Below, one piece after another: positions 12,171 to 24,200 of a DNA stretch of 43,220 nt. How positions within the stretch are numbered: the first letter of the stretch is position 1; every line of letters begins with the position of its first letter. The notes under the pieces were generated by a model. That model was not told where the DNA came from, did not search any database, and saw only the letters and a list, made by a program, of their open reading frames with translations. The stretch is from Purshia tridentata (Eukaryota > Streptophyta > Magnoliopsida > Rosales > Rosaceae): positions 2,874-46,093 of the forward strand of contig QANT01001992.1 of the NCBI GenBank assembly GCA_003254885.1, read 5' to 3'. Both the position numbers and the translations under genes were made by a program.

Positions 12171-12699
12171 TCATTATTGTCATCACTAGCCACTACAGTC
12201 ATTACCATCACCACCCTTATCCTCCAAATCCTCCACATGAAAAGCTTGTAACTCCTAAAATAACCTGATTTTATAATGGTAAAGATGTAAATATACAATA
12301 ACCGATGTTTACGTAGTGCCTTCTAAATTGACCAGAACAAGATCAGTAGTGCCTTCAAGTTGTCGACAATGGTTCCAGAAAATGGCCTACTGACAACACG
12401 AACCAATGAGCAAACAAACCAAAAACCAATTGATGCCCACCCATAACTTGGTTAATTTCATCAATTTAGTTAATAGAAATAGAATGTGACATGCAGTCAA
12501 TTTATGCATGATTTGAGATATTTAGATGGTAACATTGAAGTTAAACCACCCAACACTTAAAATTTGCCCACTCATACATTTCATGTGCTAATTTTATTGT
12601 ACAATTTAATTGAGTTAAAGGTGTGATTTTGAATTGTAATTGTTACAAAATGACATAGATAAAATCAACACAACTAAAACTTCTGAAACTTAAGTAAAA

Positions 12700-13041
12700 G
12701 GCCAAAATTTGTTTTTGGTCCCAATAGTTTGGGTCAAGTTCTATTTTTGTCCTTGTAGTTTCTTAATAGTTGCACTTTGATTAACAAAAGTAATATGTAG
12801 TGTGCACAGTTTAAGATATTTTACTTAGTAAGAGTGATGCTAAACTATCCAAAATCTTAAAATACCTTCACTCGTGTGCTTCACATGCTAGTTTTGTCGT
12901 ACAAAATAAACAAATATGCATGTGTTCTCGAATTGCAACCATTAGATACTTATAAGGACAAGATTAACAAAATTAAAATAAGAACCAAAATGAAATTTAA
13001 CCCATAACCCAAATTACGAAGACCGAAAACAAAATTAGGCC
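12700..13041. mobile_element. MULE-type MITE, 342 bp, with exact 9-bp target duplication
   Basis: The ends are inverted repeats (GGCCAAAATTTGTTTTTGG on the left; the complement of the right end reads GGCCTAATTTTGTTTTCGG). Similarity of the arms continues inward for roughly 100 bp with mismatches. The flanks are TAAGTAAAA at both 12691-12699 and 13042-13050. A 9-bp duplication is the mark of Mutator-like transposases. It is non-autonomous: no coding sequence. It ends 260 bp upstream of the next start codon, so it may contribute to that promoter. Confidence 0.9.
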
Positions 13042-13301
13042 TAAGTAAAACATGGCCCGGCCCAAACTACTTGGACCAAAAATTTACAACCGAGGGTGCA
13101 AAAAAGAACCAAACCCGAATGCTAATTCTTTGTCTGGATAGACGGATAAACCGATAGGCTATTACAGAAAACGAGTGGCTCAACTCTCTCAGTTTCTCCT
13201 CCTCACTCCCACTTGTGAGCGACAACAAACTAAGCCCACTTCAATACCCAAAGGACCATCATGTCCCCACTGACTATTATTCTTTCTAAACACTCTCAAC
13301 C

Positions 13302-15853
13302 ATGGCCAACTTCACACTCACACTCTCTAGCTCCGCTCTCTTCCACTTCACAAGAAACCCCACTTCGAGACTCACTCTAACAATCAAAGCCAAAGCCTCC
13401 ACAGCCACGGCCATGGCCTCTACCACCAAAACCAAGGTGGTGCCTGCAGTGATAGTTGGTGGTGGAAGGGTTGGAGGGGCCTTACAGGGCATGGGAAATG
13501 GTTATGACTTGCTGGTGAAGAGAGGAGAGCCTGTGCCTCTTGATTTCGAAGGTCCAATCTTGGTTTGCACTAGGAATGATGATCTAGAGGGTGTTCTTGA
13601 GGCCACTCCAAGGCCTAGATGGAACGGTATTACCATCTCATCACATTTTTCTCTTTTTGTGTTTGTTTGAGACAGAAAAGAGAAGGGCAAATAGCAATTG
13701 GTGGCTGAGTAGTTTTGACTGATTGTAAAGAGTTTGTTGATGTGAAATTCAAGTGCTTTATGACTCCATTGTTATATATGAATGCGATGATTAATGGGTA
13801 TGTATTATTTTTATCAGAAATAAAAAATAAAAAAAAATCTGAAATTGGGTGTGCGTTGTTTGTAATGCTAAAGAAAAGGTGATGTTTATGGACAGGGTTC
13901 TTGGTTTTCTGAATTTTCTTTCAATTTGGAAGTTGGATTTAACTTGGGAATTTGATTGGATGTCAATAACCTGGATTTTTCATGAAATTTGTCATTTTTT
14001 ATGATTATTTGTTGCATTTACTCGTACTGAATTTAAACTGGTGAAAAATTTAGGAGTTTTGGACAGAATTTCCCTACCATTTGTTTGGAGCACTCCCTTT
14101 TAGCTTAGTTTTCTGATTGCAGTCTGATATCAAAATTACTAATCTATGATGCAATTTTCTCACTGTTCACATTCACTTGTTAAATTACATGTTCAAGCCT
14201 TTTTAACTGCCCTCCTCTGATTTATGGTCTTGCATGAGACCCAATGGACTTGACAATCTAGCAGATTTGGTTTTTTTCCAGAATGGAATGCTGGAACCAT
14301 GGCTTGAAAGTAAAGGTCTTGGTGATGCGGACCAAGTGTTAGCATATTTTGCTGTCTCCAAGCTTGGAGAACCTCCCGTTGATGGAAAGACTGATACCAA
14401 TCCTGAAGGACTGACAGCAGCCTATGGGAAGTGGGCATCTGCAATAGCTGAAAGATTACGTGCTGGAGGCCTCACGTGCAAGGTGAAAGAAGAATTTCCT
14501 ATAATATTTCACATTATGTTGGAATTAAAAATTTTTTTTTTTTAAGCTATTCTATTTCTTCTTGTGAAAAAATAAAAAATTTCTTGTATCTATATTGAAC
14601 AATTTTTTTTTTGTCCTTTGGGGGAGAAGGGTGGGGGTTGTGTTGTTGAGTCTTTCTCTTTGTGGTGGGGGATTGAAGGGTATGGGTCTGTTAAGTTTGT
14701 GCCTTCATTGTTGGGCTAAACTTAAATAAGTCCCAAGTATTTTATTAATGAATCAAATTTGAAGCAGGTTCTCAACAAGGAAGCATTTCAGAAGCAGATG
14801 TTAGAGAAGTTGATATGGATCTCGGCATTCATGCTTGTTGGAGCTCGTCATCCAGGAGCAACTGTAGGTGGTGTAGAGAAAGAATACCGCTCTGAGGTAA
14901 GCTTTAATTGCTCAGTAACTATTCTTTTACAGTGCAAAGAAGAGAAAATAAAATAAAATATCTGCCTTTGTTTTGATGATGATGAATAAAAGGATTATTG
15001 AAGCATTTAATCAGTTGCGAGATTTCAAGAATAAAAGGATGTTTCCTGGTATCCATGCCTTCATATTTCCTAAATTTACCTTTAGAGAGTATTTTATTAC
15101 CTCTTTTACTGTTTTTGTTTTATGACATGAGACATTAACCAACAAAATGGAACTACATTAATAAATTATGAAGAGAGAGATTAAATTATATCGCATGACT
15201 GGAATCTAATGAGATAACATATAGTGAGATTGAGACTCTTCTGAACTTAATGATACACAAAATGTTGGTCCTTGGTCATGTTTGCTTTCCTTAACACTGA
15301 CCTTGCAAAGCATGCATAATTTTAAATTAATATGCTCTATATTTTTGGCTTCAATGTTAAATGACCATTTATATGGGCCTGAAATGTGATAATTACATGC
15401 TTCAATGTTTTCCAGAAGTACTAATGCAATGTAATTTCAATTTTGCATTTCTTAGATAAAATAGATAACAGATAAAAACTTGACCAATGTTTTATGCTTT
15501 CAGGTGTCCAGCCTCATTGCGGAGCTTGCCGCAGCAGCAGCAGCAGAGAAGGGATTGGTATTTGAAGAAGCCATGGAGGATAGATTATGTGCCTACTCAC
15601 GCGCGGTTGCCCACTTTCCTACAGCAGTTAAAGAGGTTAGAGATGCATGCCAGTCATTGAATAAGTTTTCAAAGTATGTGTTGTGTGACTCGATGGTTTT
15701 AATTTGGTTCTCACTGTGGAGATTGCCTAATGCTTGCAGTTTAAATGGAGAAATGGTTGGTTTTATTCTCTAACCGAGAAGGCAATTGCGGAAGGAAAGC
15801 CTGATCCCTGTCCACTGCATACGGCATGGCTCAAAGAATTGAAAATTGTCTAG
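13302..15853 (+). CDS. Plastid-targeted Rossmann-like protein of unknown function (At1g16080 type), 305 aa, 5 exons
   Basis: Exons: 13302-13626, 14265-14482, 14768-14896, 15504-15635, 15740-15853; total 918 nt, ending in TAG. Residues 1 to about 38 are rich in Ser, Thr, Leu and Ala with few acids, as in a chloroplast transit peptide. A glycine-rich loop (AVIVGGGRVGGAL, 49-61) after a beta-strand-like stretch suggests a nucleotide-binding Rossmann fold resembling ketopantoate reductase-like proteins. Next come DLVFFQNGMLEPWLESKGLG, GKTDTNPEGLTAAYGKWASA, MLVGARHPGATVG, an Ala-rich helix, and FKWRNGWFYSL near the C-terminus. These blocks match a conserved plant family found in chloroplast proteomes (recalled); I know of no assigned reaction. 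The first intron donor follows AAC-G, restoring Asp109. The start codon fits the transit-peptide reading; Met38 is an internal alternative. Confidence 0.9.
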
Positions 15854-18237
15854 AAAAACAGAAGTCAGTGTATCCATATTTTGGATCTACTTTATATGAA
15901 CAATAAGCTAATACAATCGGGGACGAGGTCTTGTTCCCCTTCCATTGTTGAACTACATGCAGAATTAAAAATTGAATTATCTTTAGATCTTTGTCTTGTG
16001 CATTCTTAAAGTATCTTGCCCTTGACCAGCAACACAAAATAATGAAAAGAAAAAAATGGCTTGCCATTTTTTTTTCCCTCCTCGCCTTAATAAGCATTTG
16101 CTTCAGTTGGTTTACTAAGGGGTGTGTATTCAATTTAGAGTCTTAATAGACTTTTTTCAAGTGAGGCCTTCTCTAATGGTATATCTAAATACCTTAATAC
16201 TTTATACCCATTTTGGGTATCAAAAATTAATTTTTTAATATTATGGGTATCACCTCTACAATGGTGTTGATACCCAAAATAGGGATTAAGTTTTGGAGAT
16301 TTATTTACTCAATCTTAAAATTTATTAATAACTCATTAATTTAAAGTTTATAATCTTTAATGATCCTAAAAATTATATCGTAGTTAATAATTTATTTTGC
16401 TCTTCAAAATGATACCAATTTTAATATTATAATATTAAAATATTAAAAAGTTAAACATTAAACATATTTAAATTCAAACAAAAAACAAGGAACGTAATAA
16501 AAATGCATAAAAATAGTTGACACAAACATTCTTTTTATTTCATAACCAGAATAATGACAAAAAAAATAAATTCTTCACACCAGCATCAATCAAACTCTGA
16601 ACGAATACGTAAAATTAGATTATTACAACAAAAACACACTTAAAAATAAACAGTTACTAATACAACAATACCCAACAAAAAAACCACAATTATCCGATTT
16701 ATTTATTTGGGGTGATGGGCCAAAAAGTAACTTGGGTATTAGGTGTAGTTGAGGGCCAATTATAGGATACAAAATAGGGATATCACATGTTAAGTATTAG
16801 TTTTCCAGCCCATTGCAATGAGAATCCAACAAAATAAAATAAAATGAACCAGAAGTTGGGAGTGTCAACATTTGCATATAGGGTGGGTTTTCAGATCTGT
16901 GGGTTCATGATGTCTGCATAATGGGGGTGAGAGAGAGAGGAAATCTAAGGAAGAAAGAGGGGCAAGGAATCTCTCAAAAATTGGAGGTATAATTTGGGAA
17001 GGGGTAATTTGGTCCTAATTTGGGCCAAAAAGCTATAAAAGTTTAACTTTCTTTTGGGGGTTAAAAAAGTTATTTTTGGACTAACGAGGTATATTAGATA
17101 AAATTTCACATTTATATATAGAGTTTAATGGAGTTTGTTAGATTTTTTTCATAGAGTTTAATAGAGTTTAATAGAGTTTTATTGACTTTTAATTTTAAAT
17201 TCTACAAAATAGGTCATATGAAATATAAAAAAAGTGCATGCTGCAGTGTGAAATTGTTGCAATTACTTACAGCAAAAATGGTTCTTTGGAATGAATCGTT
17301 GGTATTAATTAACAAAAAATGAATGGCAATCTTGAAGTATAAAACAAAAAAAATTGTGTTTGCAATAGCAGCAATACCCACTGCAATGGAGGAGATTACT
17401 GACTGTGATATATCATATATGCAACAGTACCAACAATACAATGAGATCTAGCTATATGTTTTGGAAATGAATATTGTCACAGTTTGCACAGTGGCAAAAA
17501 TTCTATAAAACAATAAGATGGCTGTTGAGAAAATCATGACATGGACTGTTGATATAAAGGAAAATTCAAGAGAGAGACGTGTCTAAATAGCCAAGATTGA
17601 GATATATTAAAGAGCCCTCTTTATTTTCAGTTTAAAAAATTCCACCCTTGAATAATGTTCAAGCTTCTCTCGATAGTGTTTAAATAGCACCATTCAAGGA
17701 GAGCTTGAACAGAGCAACCAAAGGTAAAGGTCCAAAGTCTGATATACTTTCCACGACTTGCAAGCACCAAGCATTATGAAGAATCAATTATACGACAACA
17801 ATATATCAAGTTTCTTATTTTTTTGAACCAGTCAGAGATGCAAGTGAAACATTATGAATTTTGTTGAAATATTTATTTCTTATTTTTGAAATCTCAAGCA
17901 CCTTACATAGTGCTCGCAGACTTATTACATTTGGCCACTTTGACTTATTACAAGATGATTGTCCTTCACTTGGAGTGAAAAACGACAAGTCGTAGACCAT
18001 CTACAATAGTGTGGTTTTACGCACATCTGAACCAGTCATATGCCACAGTAATAAAAACGAAATCAACAAGCCATGCATGTGAAGTTCTTCCCATGAAATG
18101 AGATTGTAGCACCACTCAAGACTCAACCAGATTAACGATTCGTTGATCTGCATAAGCTCACAGTACAAGAATTAGAAGATTATTTAACTTTTCATTTACT
18201 AGCATCCTTGAAAGATGGTAATGAATCTAGATGAGAC
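15854..18237. other. Intergenic region with a probable MITE and the 3' region of NUDT3 copy 1
   Basis: The part up to about 16135 is likely the 3' end of the upstream gene. A probable inverted-repeat transposon covers about 16165-16830. At 17085-17180 a short motif AGAGTTTAAT recurs four times. From about 17605 the sequence is duplicated at 38038 and is probably the NUDT3 3' untranslated region and its flank. No protein gene is supported: the open frame around 17815-18000 is broken by a stop relative to its duplicate. Confidence 0.6.
16165..16832. mobile_element. Probable non-autonomous DNA transposon with long inverted ends
   Basis: The left end (TTCTCTAATGGTATATC, AATACTTTATACCCATTTTG) and the complement of the right end (TTCTCATTGCAATGGGC, AATACTTAACATGTG, then CCCTATTTTGTATCC) align with gaps over about 65 bp. 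Inside, a second inverted pair (ATACCCATTTTGGGTATC near 16204 and its complement near 16269-16288) forms a nested hairpin. No target duplication was confirmed, so the family (Harbinger, hAT or MULE) is unresolved. Confidence 0.45.
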
Positions 18238-18241
18238 TCAC
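18148..18241 (-). other. Putative last intron of NUDT3 copy 1, spanning the stop codon
   Basis: The strong donor GTGAGT begins at 18241, inside the TGG-TGA end of the coding region. An acceptor TTATGCAG ends at 18148. Both sites are conserved in the second copy. Splicing would join TG to A, creating TGA one codon earlier. The protein would then lose only its final Trp, and the sequence downstream would be a 3' untranslated exon. Confidence 0.5.
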
Positions 18242-21200
18242 CAATTTAGTGTTTTTGCTCCAAATATTTTTTCAGCCACCGGAAATGTGGGAACTATATC
18301 CACAGGTACCTATAATAAGAAGAAAAGAAAAAGGTTGAGAGAGAGAGAGAGAGAGAGAGAAGAGATTTAAAAGGAAAAATATAAATATTTACAGTGCTAA
18401 AATGGAAATAACTTAATAGTATGCAAATCTCAACTTAGGTCAAATGATAAGAAACTGTCTTCTAGAGATTTTGTCACTCAACAATTTAAGAATGGTCAGC
18501 AGAAGAATAAGGCTAGACAATAACACATGCATCTAGTCATATTCATCAGTTGGCAAACTATAATTACTTGTTAGTATCAGCCTTAAAAGCCTGGAGTTTA
18601 GACCGGAATAGGACATCTAAAGAATACATGTGTGTGTGGATTATATATATATATATATATATGCAAAATAAAAAAGACAATAAATAAAAAGAGAAGAGAG
18701 TAAAGAAGAGGCGTCTAAAATAAAATAAAATAAAAAAAAATTTAAATTCTTGTTATAAACATATATCAACTGACTCGTTAATCTGGAAAAAAAAAAAAAT
18801 GACACCATACCCAAATTATTCACAAAACAACAGATTTGTTATAAGCAGTCAGTCATGATTCAAACATTCATCTATAGACTCGTTTTCTTTCCCTCTTACA
18901 CAATCAACTTCAATCAGATACCTTTTTGAAATCTGATTTGTTGTGCAAGAGAAGTGCTATTAGATGTTTAATATGACTGCCTCCTCATCCCATGTGTCCC
19001 ATCTTATAAAAAATTTTCATACAAGTGCCTAATTCTTCACGTTAAAAGTAGTACTTTTCAAATCATTTGTTATACCTGAACTTTCTCTAATTTTTGCAAA
19101 GCAACTTTTAATGGGTCTGTCAATTTGCAGTGTTTCAGGAGCAGCAAATTTGCAGCCTCTTTGTCACCTTTTGCTTGTATGGTCATTATCTCCCTACTCA
19201 GGCTCTCAACTGCACCTTCCACCTTTTACAAAAATAAATAACTAAATATATATCAGGCAGGAAAAAGAAGGGAACTTGGAGTTGAGGCAGTAATACCTTG
19301 GCAAAGTCAACAGAAAATTTTTCATCAGGATTCAAAATAAAGGCTCCTTCCTCATACAACCAGTTAAACTGCAATGCTTGTCCTTTTCTGACAAAACGTA
19401 GCAAGTATAAGATACTTGGTGGAAAAACATGTTAGTATAGTATAATGTGCTTTCTGACAAGAGAGGATCATAGAAGGATGAATTGCTAGCTTACCCGTGA
19501 GCTTCCTTGAGACCAAACCGAACTGAGCGGAAGCATCCAGCAAGAAAAGAAACATACATGGACTTCAATAAACTCTTTGGAAGCAAATCCTGGATCCCTC
19601 AGAAGAATAAAACCAGTGATCGAGATGGAACCACATAGAAGCACTAGAACATTACTCTATGCCACTAAGATATGGATACCATTGAAAATAACATGCTTAA
19701 AACTAGTGAAAGATGCAAATTCATCAAAAATTTTGCAAACTACTAATGGATAAAGCAATATACAGCAATTTCAATAGCCACTCACCTTGTGGATTAGGAA
19801 TTTCAGTGCCCACATGCCAACTATATCAGCTTTTGCTTCTTCTAAAGCTGAGTGGAGTTCTTGTAGTTCCTTTATCAAGAGATGAAAGGCAATTCACAGC
19901 AAATCAGATTTGACATTAAGAATAATAGTGCATACTTAATGTTATTAACTTTATCAAATTGTCTTCTATTTTTTATTGCTTTTTGTTAAACTGTTTTAAA
20001 ATGACATTAGAATCTTATTTTCATGCGTTTATATATATGCAAAAATCGCTTATGGTGCGGACGTTCGCATATGGGTCAGTCCCCCTTCACCGATTGGTCG
20101 GTCTCCTTTTTTACAAAGGCCAATTGCTGGTTGCAGCGATTGGCATTGCTTCCTTCCCCAATTTGTAAGGGTACTTCCCCATTTTTTCACCTCATCCCCT
20201 CTTAGGGTACTTCTACCCAAAATCCCGAACCTAAACCTTAACATAACGCCGATAAACCAGGTCCGACCAGTCGGTATCACAAAAATTTACACTACTGACA
20301 GATTGGTGAAGTGAAACCGACCGATGTCCGCACCTGAAGTGGACTGTATATAAATAATAGTATTTCAAACAGAGACTTAGCTTGCCTAATAGTTCTTTTT
20401 GGCCAGTAGGTCATACTGAGTCAGATACTCAATCTGGTTATTAACTGGACTTTTAGCAAAGTTTTTCTAGCTGCAAGTAACACTAGTTTGGTTACTACAA
20501 GCAACAATGGAATCTAAACAGGTTGTCAATCTAAATTATAGTGAACTAGTATATCAGATAATTTATAGTTTGTCACTGACCAATCTCACTGTCGACTTTC
20601 TACCATTTGGAAGTGTTATGGTACGAGGTCCAATCCCATGGCAGCACTCATGGCAAATTGTGTGAGTGAAGAAAGATTCAAAATCTACCAGTTCTTGTTG
20701 TTCCTTTGTAATACAAACATCAGCTATAGGCTGAAGAATATGCTTGAACCTAGTTAGCAGATGAAGTTCTGACATCATTTATCCAACACAAAAGATAAAA
20801 AGTTTGAAAAAGCAATAATTGATATTCATCTAAGAGAAACATAAAAACTGAGGAAATGAAGTTTTTACTTAGCCTCTGAGATATTCTTAAGCATGACCAT
20901 TGATGTTCCTCGATCCTTTACTATACACTCGTCATTTGGCAGATTAAAGGCTACAGTTTGAGGACCCTTTACATCCTAAGGTAAAATTTAAACTTGTCAG
21001 TATCACTTCATTGAACAGATAAATTTACGTATATATTAAAGACACAAAGTTTGGAAAGGATGTCTTAGAAAACTATGATTTTTCTACATTGCAATTTTTA
21101 TGCATTATGGAGACAAAATATAATGTAGTTTATGGCGTACAATGGAACATATTGCAAACTGTATATTTCTAATCTTTAATCATTGTGTTTTAGACAGTAG

Positions 21201-24200
21201 ACATAACTAAGAAGCTTCAATTTCATATACAATCAGTAGTCACTGTATTTAAGTCCCAATCCCTTTTCAAAATTTTTTTACAAACCCTAATAATTCACCA
21301 TTCATTTTGATCTAAAAACTATATGAGACTCAAAATCACTGTTTTCAACTACTGTTCACAACCCAGAAAAGAGCTAGATCTTCAACTTTCCTTGTCCCTC
21401 TCCCTCTTCTTAAAACATCATAATGCCTACAACCATAAACTTTTCATACCCTTCCATGGAGGCCCCTTCTTGAGCCTCTTTCGCTTCCAAAATAAGGAAA
21501 AAGGATTATAGCTGCAAGCCTGCAACCAGAAAAGTCCTACAAAATGCCCTTTATGTTTTTTGCTCATAATCCCTTTTCGAAACATTTAAACCTGAATCTT
21601 AGCTTTAAAAAAATGAAAAAATAAAATAAAAAAAAGATTATAGCTGCAACCAGAAAATTCTTACAAAATGCCCTTTTTGTTTCTAACTCGTAACCCTTTT
21701 TCAAAACATTATAAGTTTACCCAGTTTTACATACATAACTTGTAAACTGTTCTAAAGCATTAATCTTGATAAATGGAGGCTCTTACTCGGCCCCTACCAT
21801 AAAATACAGTTACTCCACTAAAACCCTCCTTGAATAGTCCATTGGTGTGAAAAAACTTTAATTTCTTAACATATAAAGAAAGATCAAGGTGTGAAACATT
21901 AGAAAAGCTTAAAAGACCCAAGATGACACGTGAATAGTAAGCTTGATCATAAAGAATAATCAAACGTGGGAAAATCAGCAACACATTGCTTTCTGGAACT
22001 ATAAACAATGAAGAAAACCTAAGATTCTGCCTTTTTAAAAATATTTTGAAAGAACAGACTACAAAAAATCCTTATTTGAGAAGTGATTGATCTTGGGAAA
22101 CTCCTGAAAATTGTTTCAAAGCAACATAGTAACCAATATCGGGGGATAAAAAAGCAAGTACAAAAGCATCAACCAATGGTTACAACTCAGAAAGAAATAA
22201 TTTTAAGAGCTAAAAGATTCAAAACAACAAAATCTAATTGCATAGGAAGAATACATGGAAGCGAAATTAGAAGTCACCCAAAACATGTGGGCAGACAGTG
22301 AGACACTGCCCAACAGGTGGAAGAACATTGATGTGAGACTTATAAACTAGAAGTGCTACCAAACCATGTCATAATATAAAGAACTAAGAAATCATTCTCA
22401 ATATACATACAGAACCCATATTTTGTAATAAAAACTTCATCAAATCTTTTAAATTCCAAAGTTTGAGAAAAGTAAAGGTCAAGAGGACTCTTGACCTCCA
22501 TGCAATATACAATTACGGACAAAACAATTTCAGTAAACCTGCGCCTCATACTAATATGTGCAATATCTGCATCTCATTTACATTTTGCATAAGTCAATTT
22601 ATGTCAAACCTAAATATGAAGGTTTTTTTATTTTTCTGCTCTCCATTCTAGCACAATTCTTCGGCTATTTTCTTAATAGAGAGAGAAAGAGAGAGAGCAA
22701 AAAGTTGTTTTGAGAATATATCATAGGAGCGTCTTTAAGAGGGACCCCCTTTTGACAAGATCCAAAAGGGATCCCCCTTTAAGAAGCTCCTATGTATATA
22801 TATATATAAGATTGCACTAGAAGAAGGACAAAACATAATCTTAATAATAATGTTTCTCTAATGAAAGAAACGCATGTCCAATAGAATCATTATGAAAACT
22901 TTTGCCATAGTTCTAAACTTACTCCTGCATTATAGAGAAGGTCAATGACTCGAATAGGAGCAGAAATCACATCCTTGGACTTGTAAGCATTGTCCAGTGG
23001 GAGATTTTGCTCCAAAACCTTTAAAAAAATATTAAATGGATAGATAGTTAGAAGGAATAACAAAGTTTCAGGGATAATTCTTCTAGATAAGCTATTAAAT
23101 CTCTGGTAGAAAATGATTGTACAATGGTACCTGCAAATTATCACCAAAAATTTTTACTTGTGCCGTTGCTTTGTCATCCCGAACTCCAATAAATGCTTCA
23201 AATGTAGCCTAAGTTAAAATGCAGTTCAATTATTTCTGAAGGTTAATTTGATTCTCAAATAGTCCTTAAGAAAGTAAATGCAGTTTCAGTGGTAAAATGC
23301 AAGAAATAGACAAATTATAAACTTTATGAAAAGGAGGAAATTTAATATCAATATCATTGTACATGCAGTATATCACACCTATTTCGTCTACAATTATAAA
23401 CTACAAGGTGATGAAAGCAGAAGCTCAAATTACATGGGTGTTTCATATTAATAATACGATTAATACCTTATACCCAAAAAGTGCATCTTCATAAGTTTCG
23501 TATGGACCAACAGTAACATCCAGCTTCGAGTCCTACAGAAGAAACAGTAGACAAAAAACAAAGGATATCAACAGTTTAATGCTCTTAAAAATTGCAAAAA
23601 AAATAATCAAATTGCTGCAATAAACTTGCTGCCATAAAGAGAATTTAATTTCAGGAACAAAAATTCTGCAAATAAGTGCATTTTTTTTTGGTTACACTGT
23701 CATATGTCCTTTTTGGAAAGCAGATAACCATCCAATTGAAAGCATGAATGGTTTTTATTTTTTTATTTTATGTCAGTCCTGGGGCTGGAGTGGAGGAACT
23801 TTAGGATAGAATAAGGTTTTGTGATTCATTAAGGGCATTGGTATCAGTAGCTTTCAAGGATTTATCTTTTTCTAGTATTCTTTTAGAAATGAACTTTAGG
23901 ATGCTGATGAAATGTATTCTTGTAGTGTTTTGTTTAGAGGAGGACAACTTGTCCTCAGCCTTTTACATGTTTTTTTTTTTAATAAAATACAGTTTCTTAA
24001 AAAAAAAAAAAAATGAAATCAATGAGCAGTAAGAAACTAGGTGACCGTTGTTGTGTAAGCTACATAACCAATAAATTATTGGCATAATAAAACCAGATTA
24101 TATAAAGGCATCAGGCCATTCAATTAATAGCAACTTAAACATATTAATAAACTAGCTCATAGTAAAATTTGTTTGCAATAACAAATAGGACCTGTAGGTT

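Larger units (their letters stand above)
10887..13301. promoter_or_regulatory. Divergent intergenic region between TLP8 and the At1g16080-like gene
   Basis: About 2.4 kb separates the two start codons. It contains GA tracts in the TLP8 leader (about 10891-10911 and 11042-11090), an LTR and primer-site remnant near 11999-12170, and a MULE-type MITE (12700-13041). A GGCCCGGCCCA cluster (about 13054-13065) resembles the site II elements (GGCCCA) common in promoters of plastid and housekeeping genes. No further gene is seen. Confidence 0.6.
17605..22670. repeat. Visible left copy of a long direct duplication (partner 38038-43220)
   Basis: This stretch aligns with 38038-43220 in the same orientation over exons, introns and 3' flank of NUDT3. 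Exons are nearly identical. Introns carry scattered substitutions and small indels. The right limit is only where the window stops the comparison; the true repeat unit probably continues through the whole gene. The offset is 20.43-20.58 kb, which would equal the tandem unit length. Confidence 0.95.
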
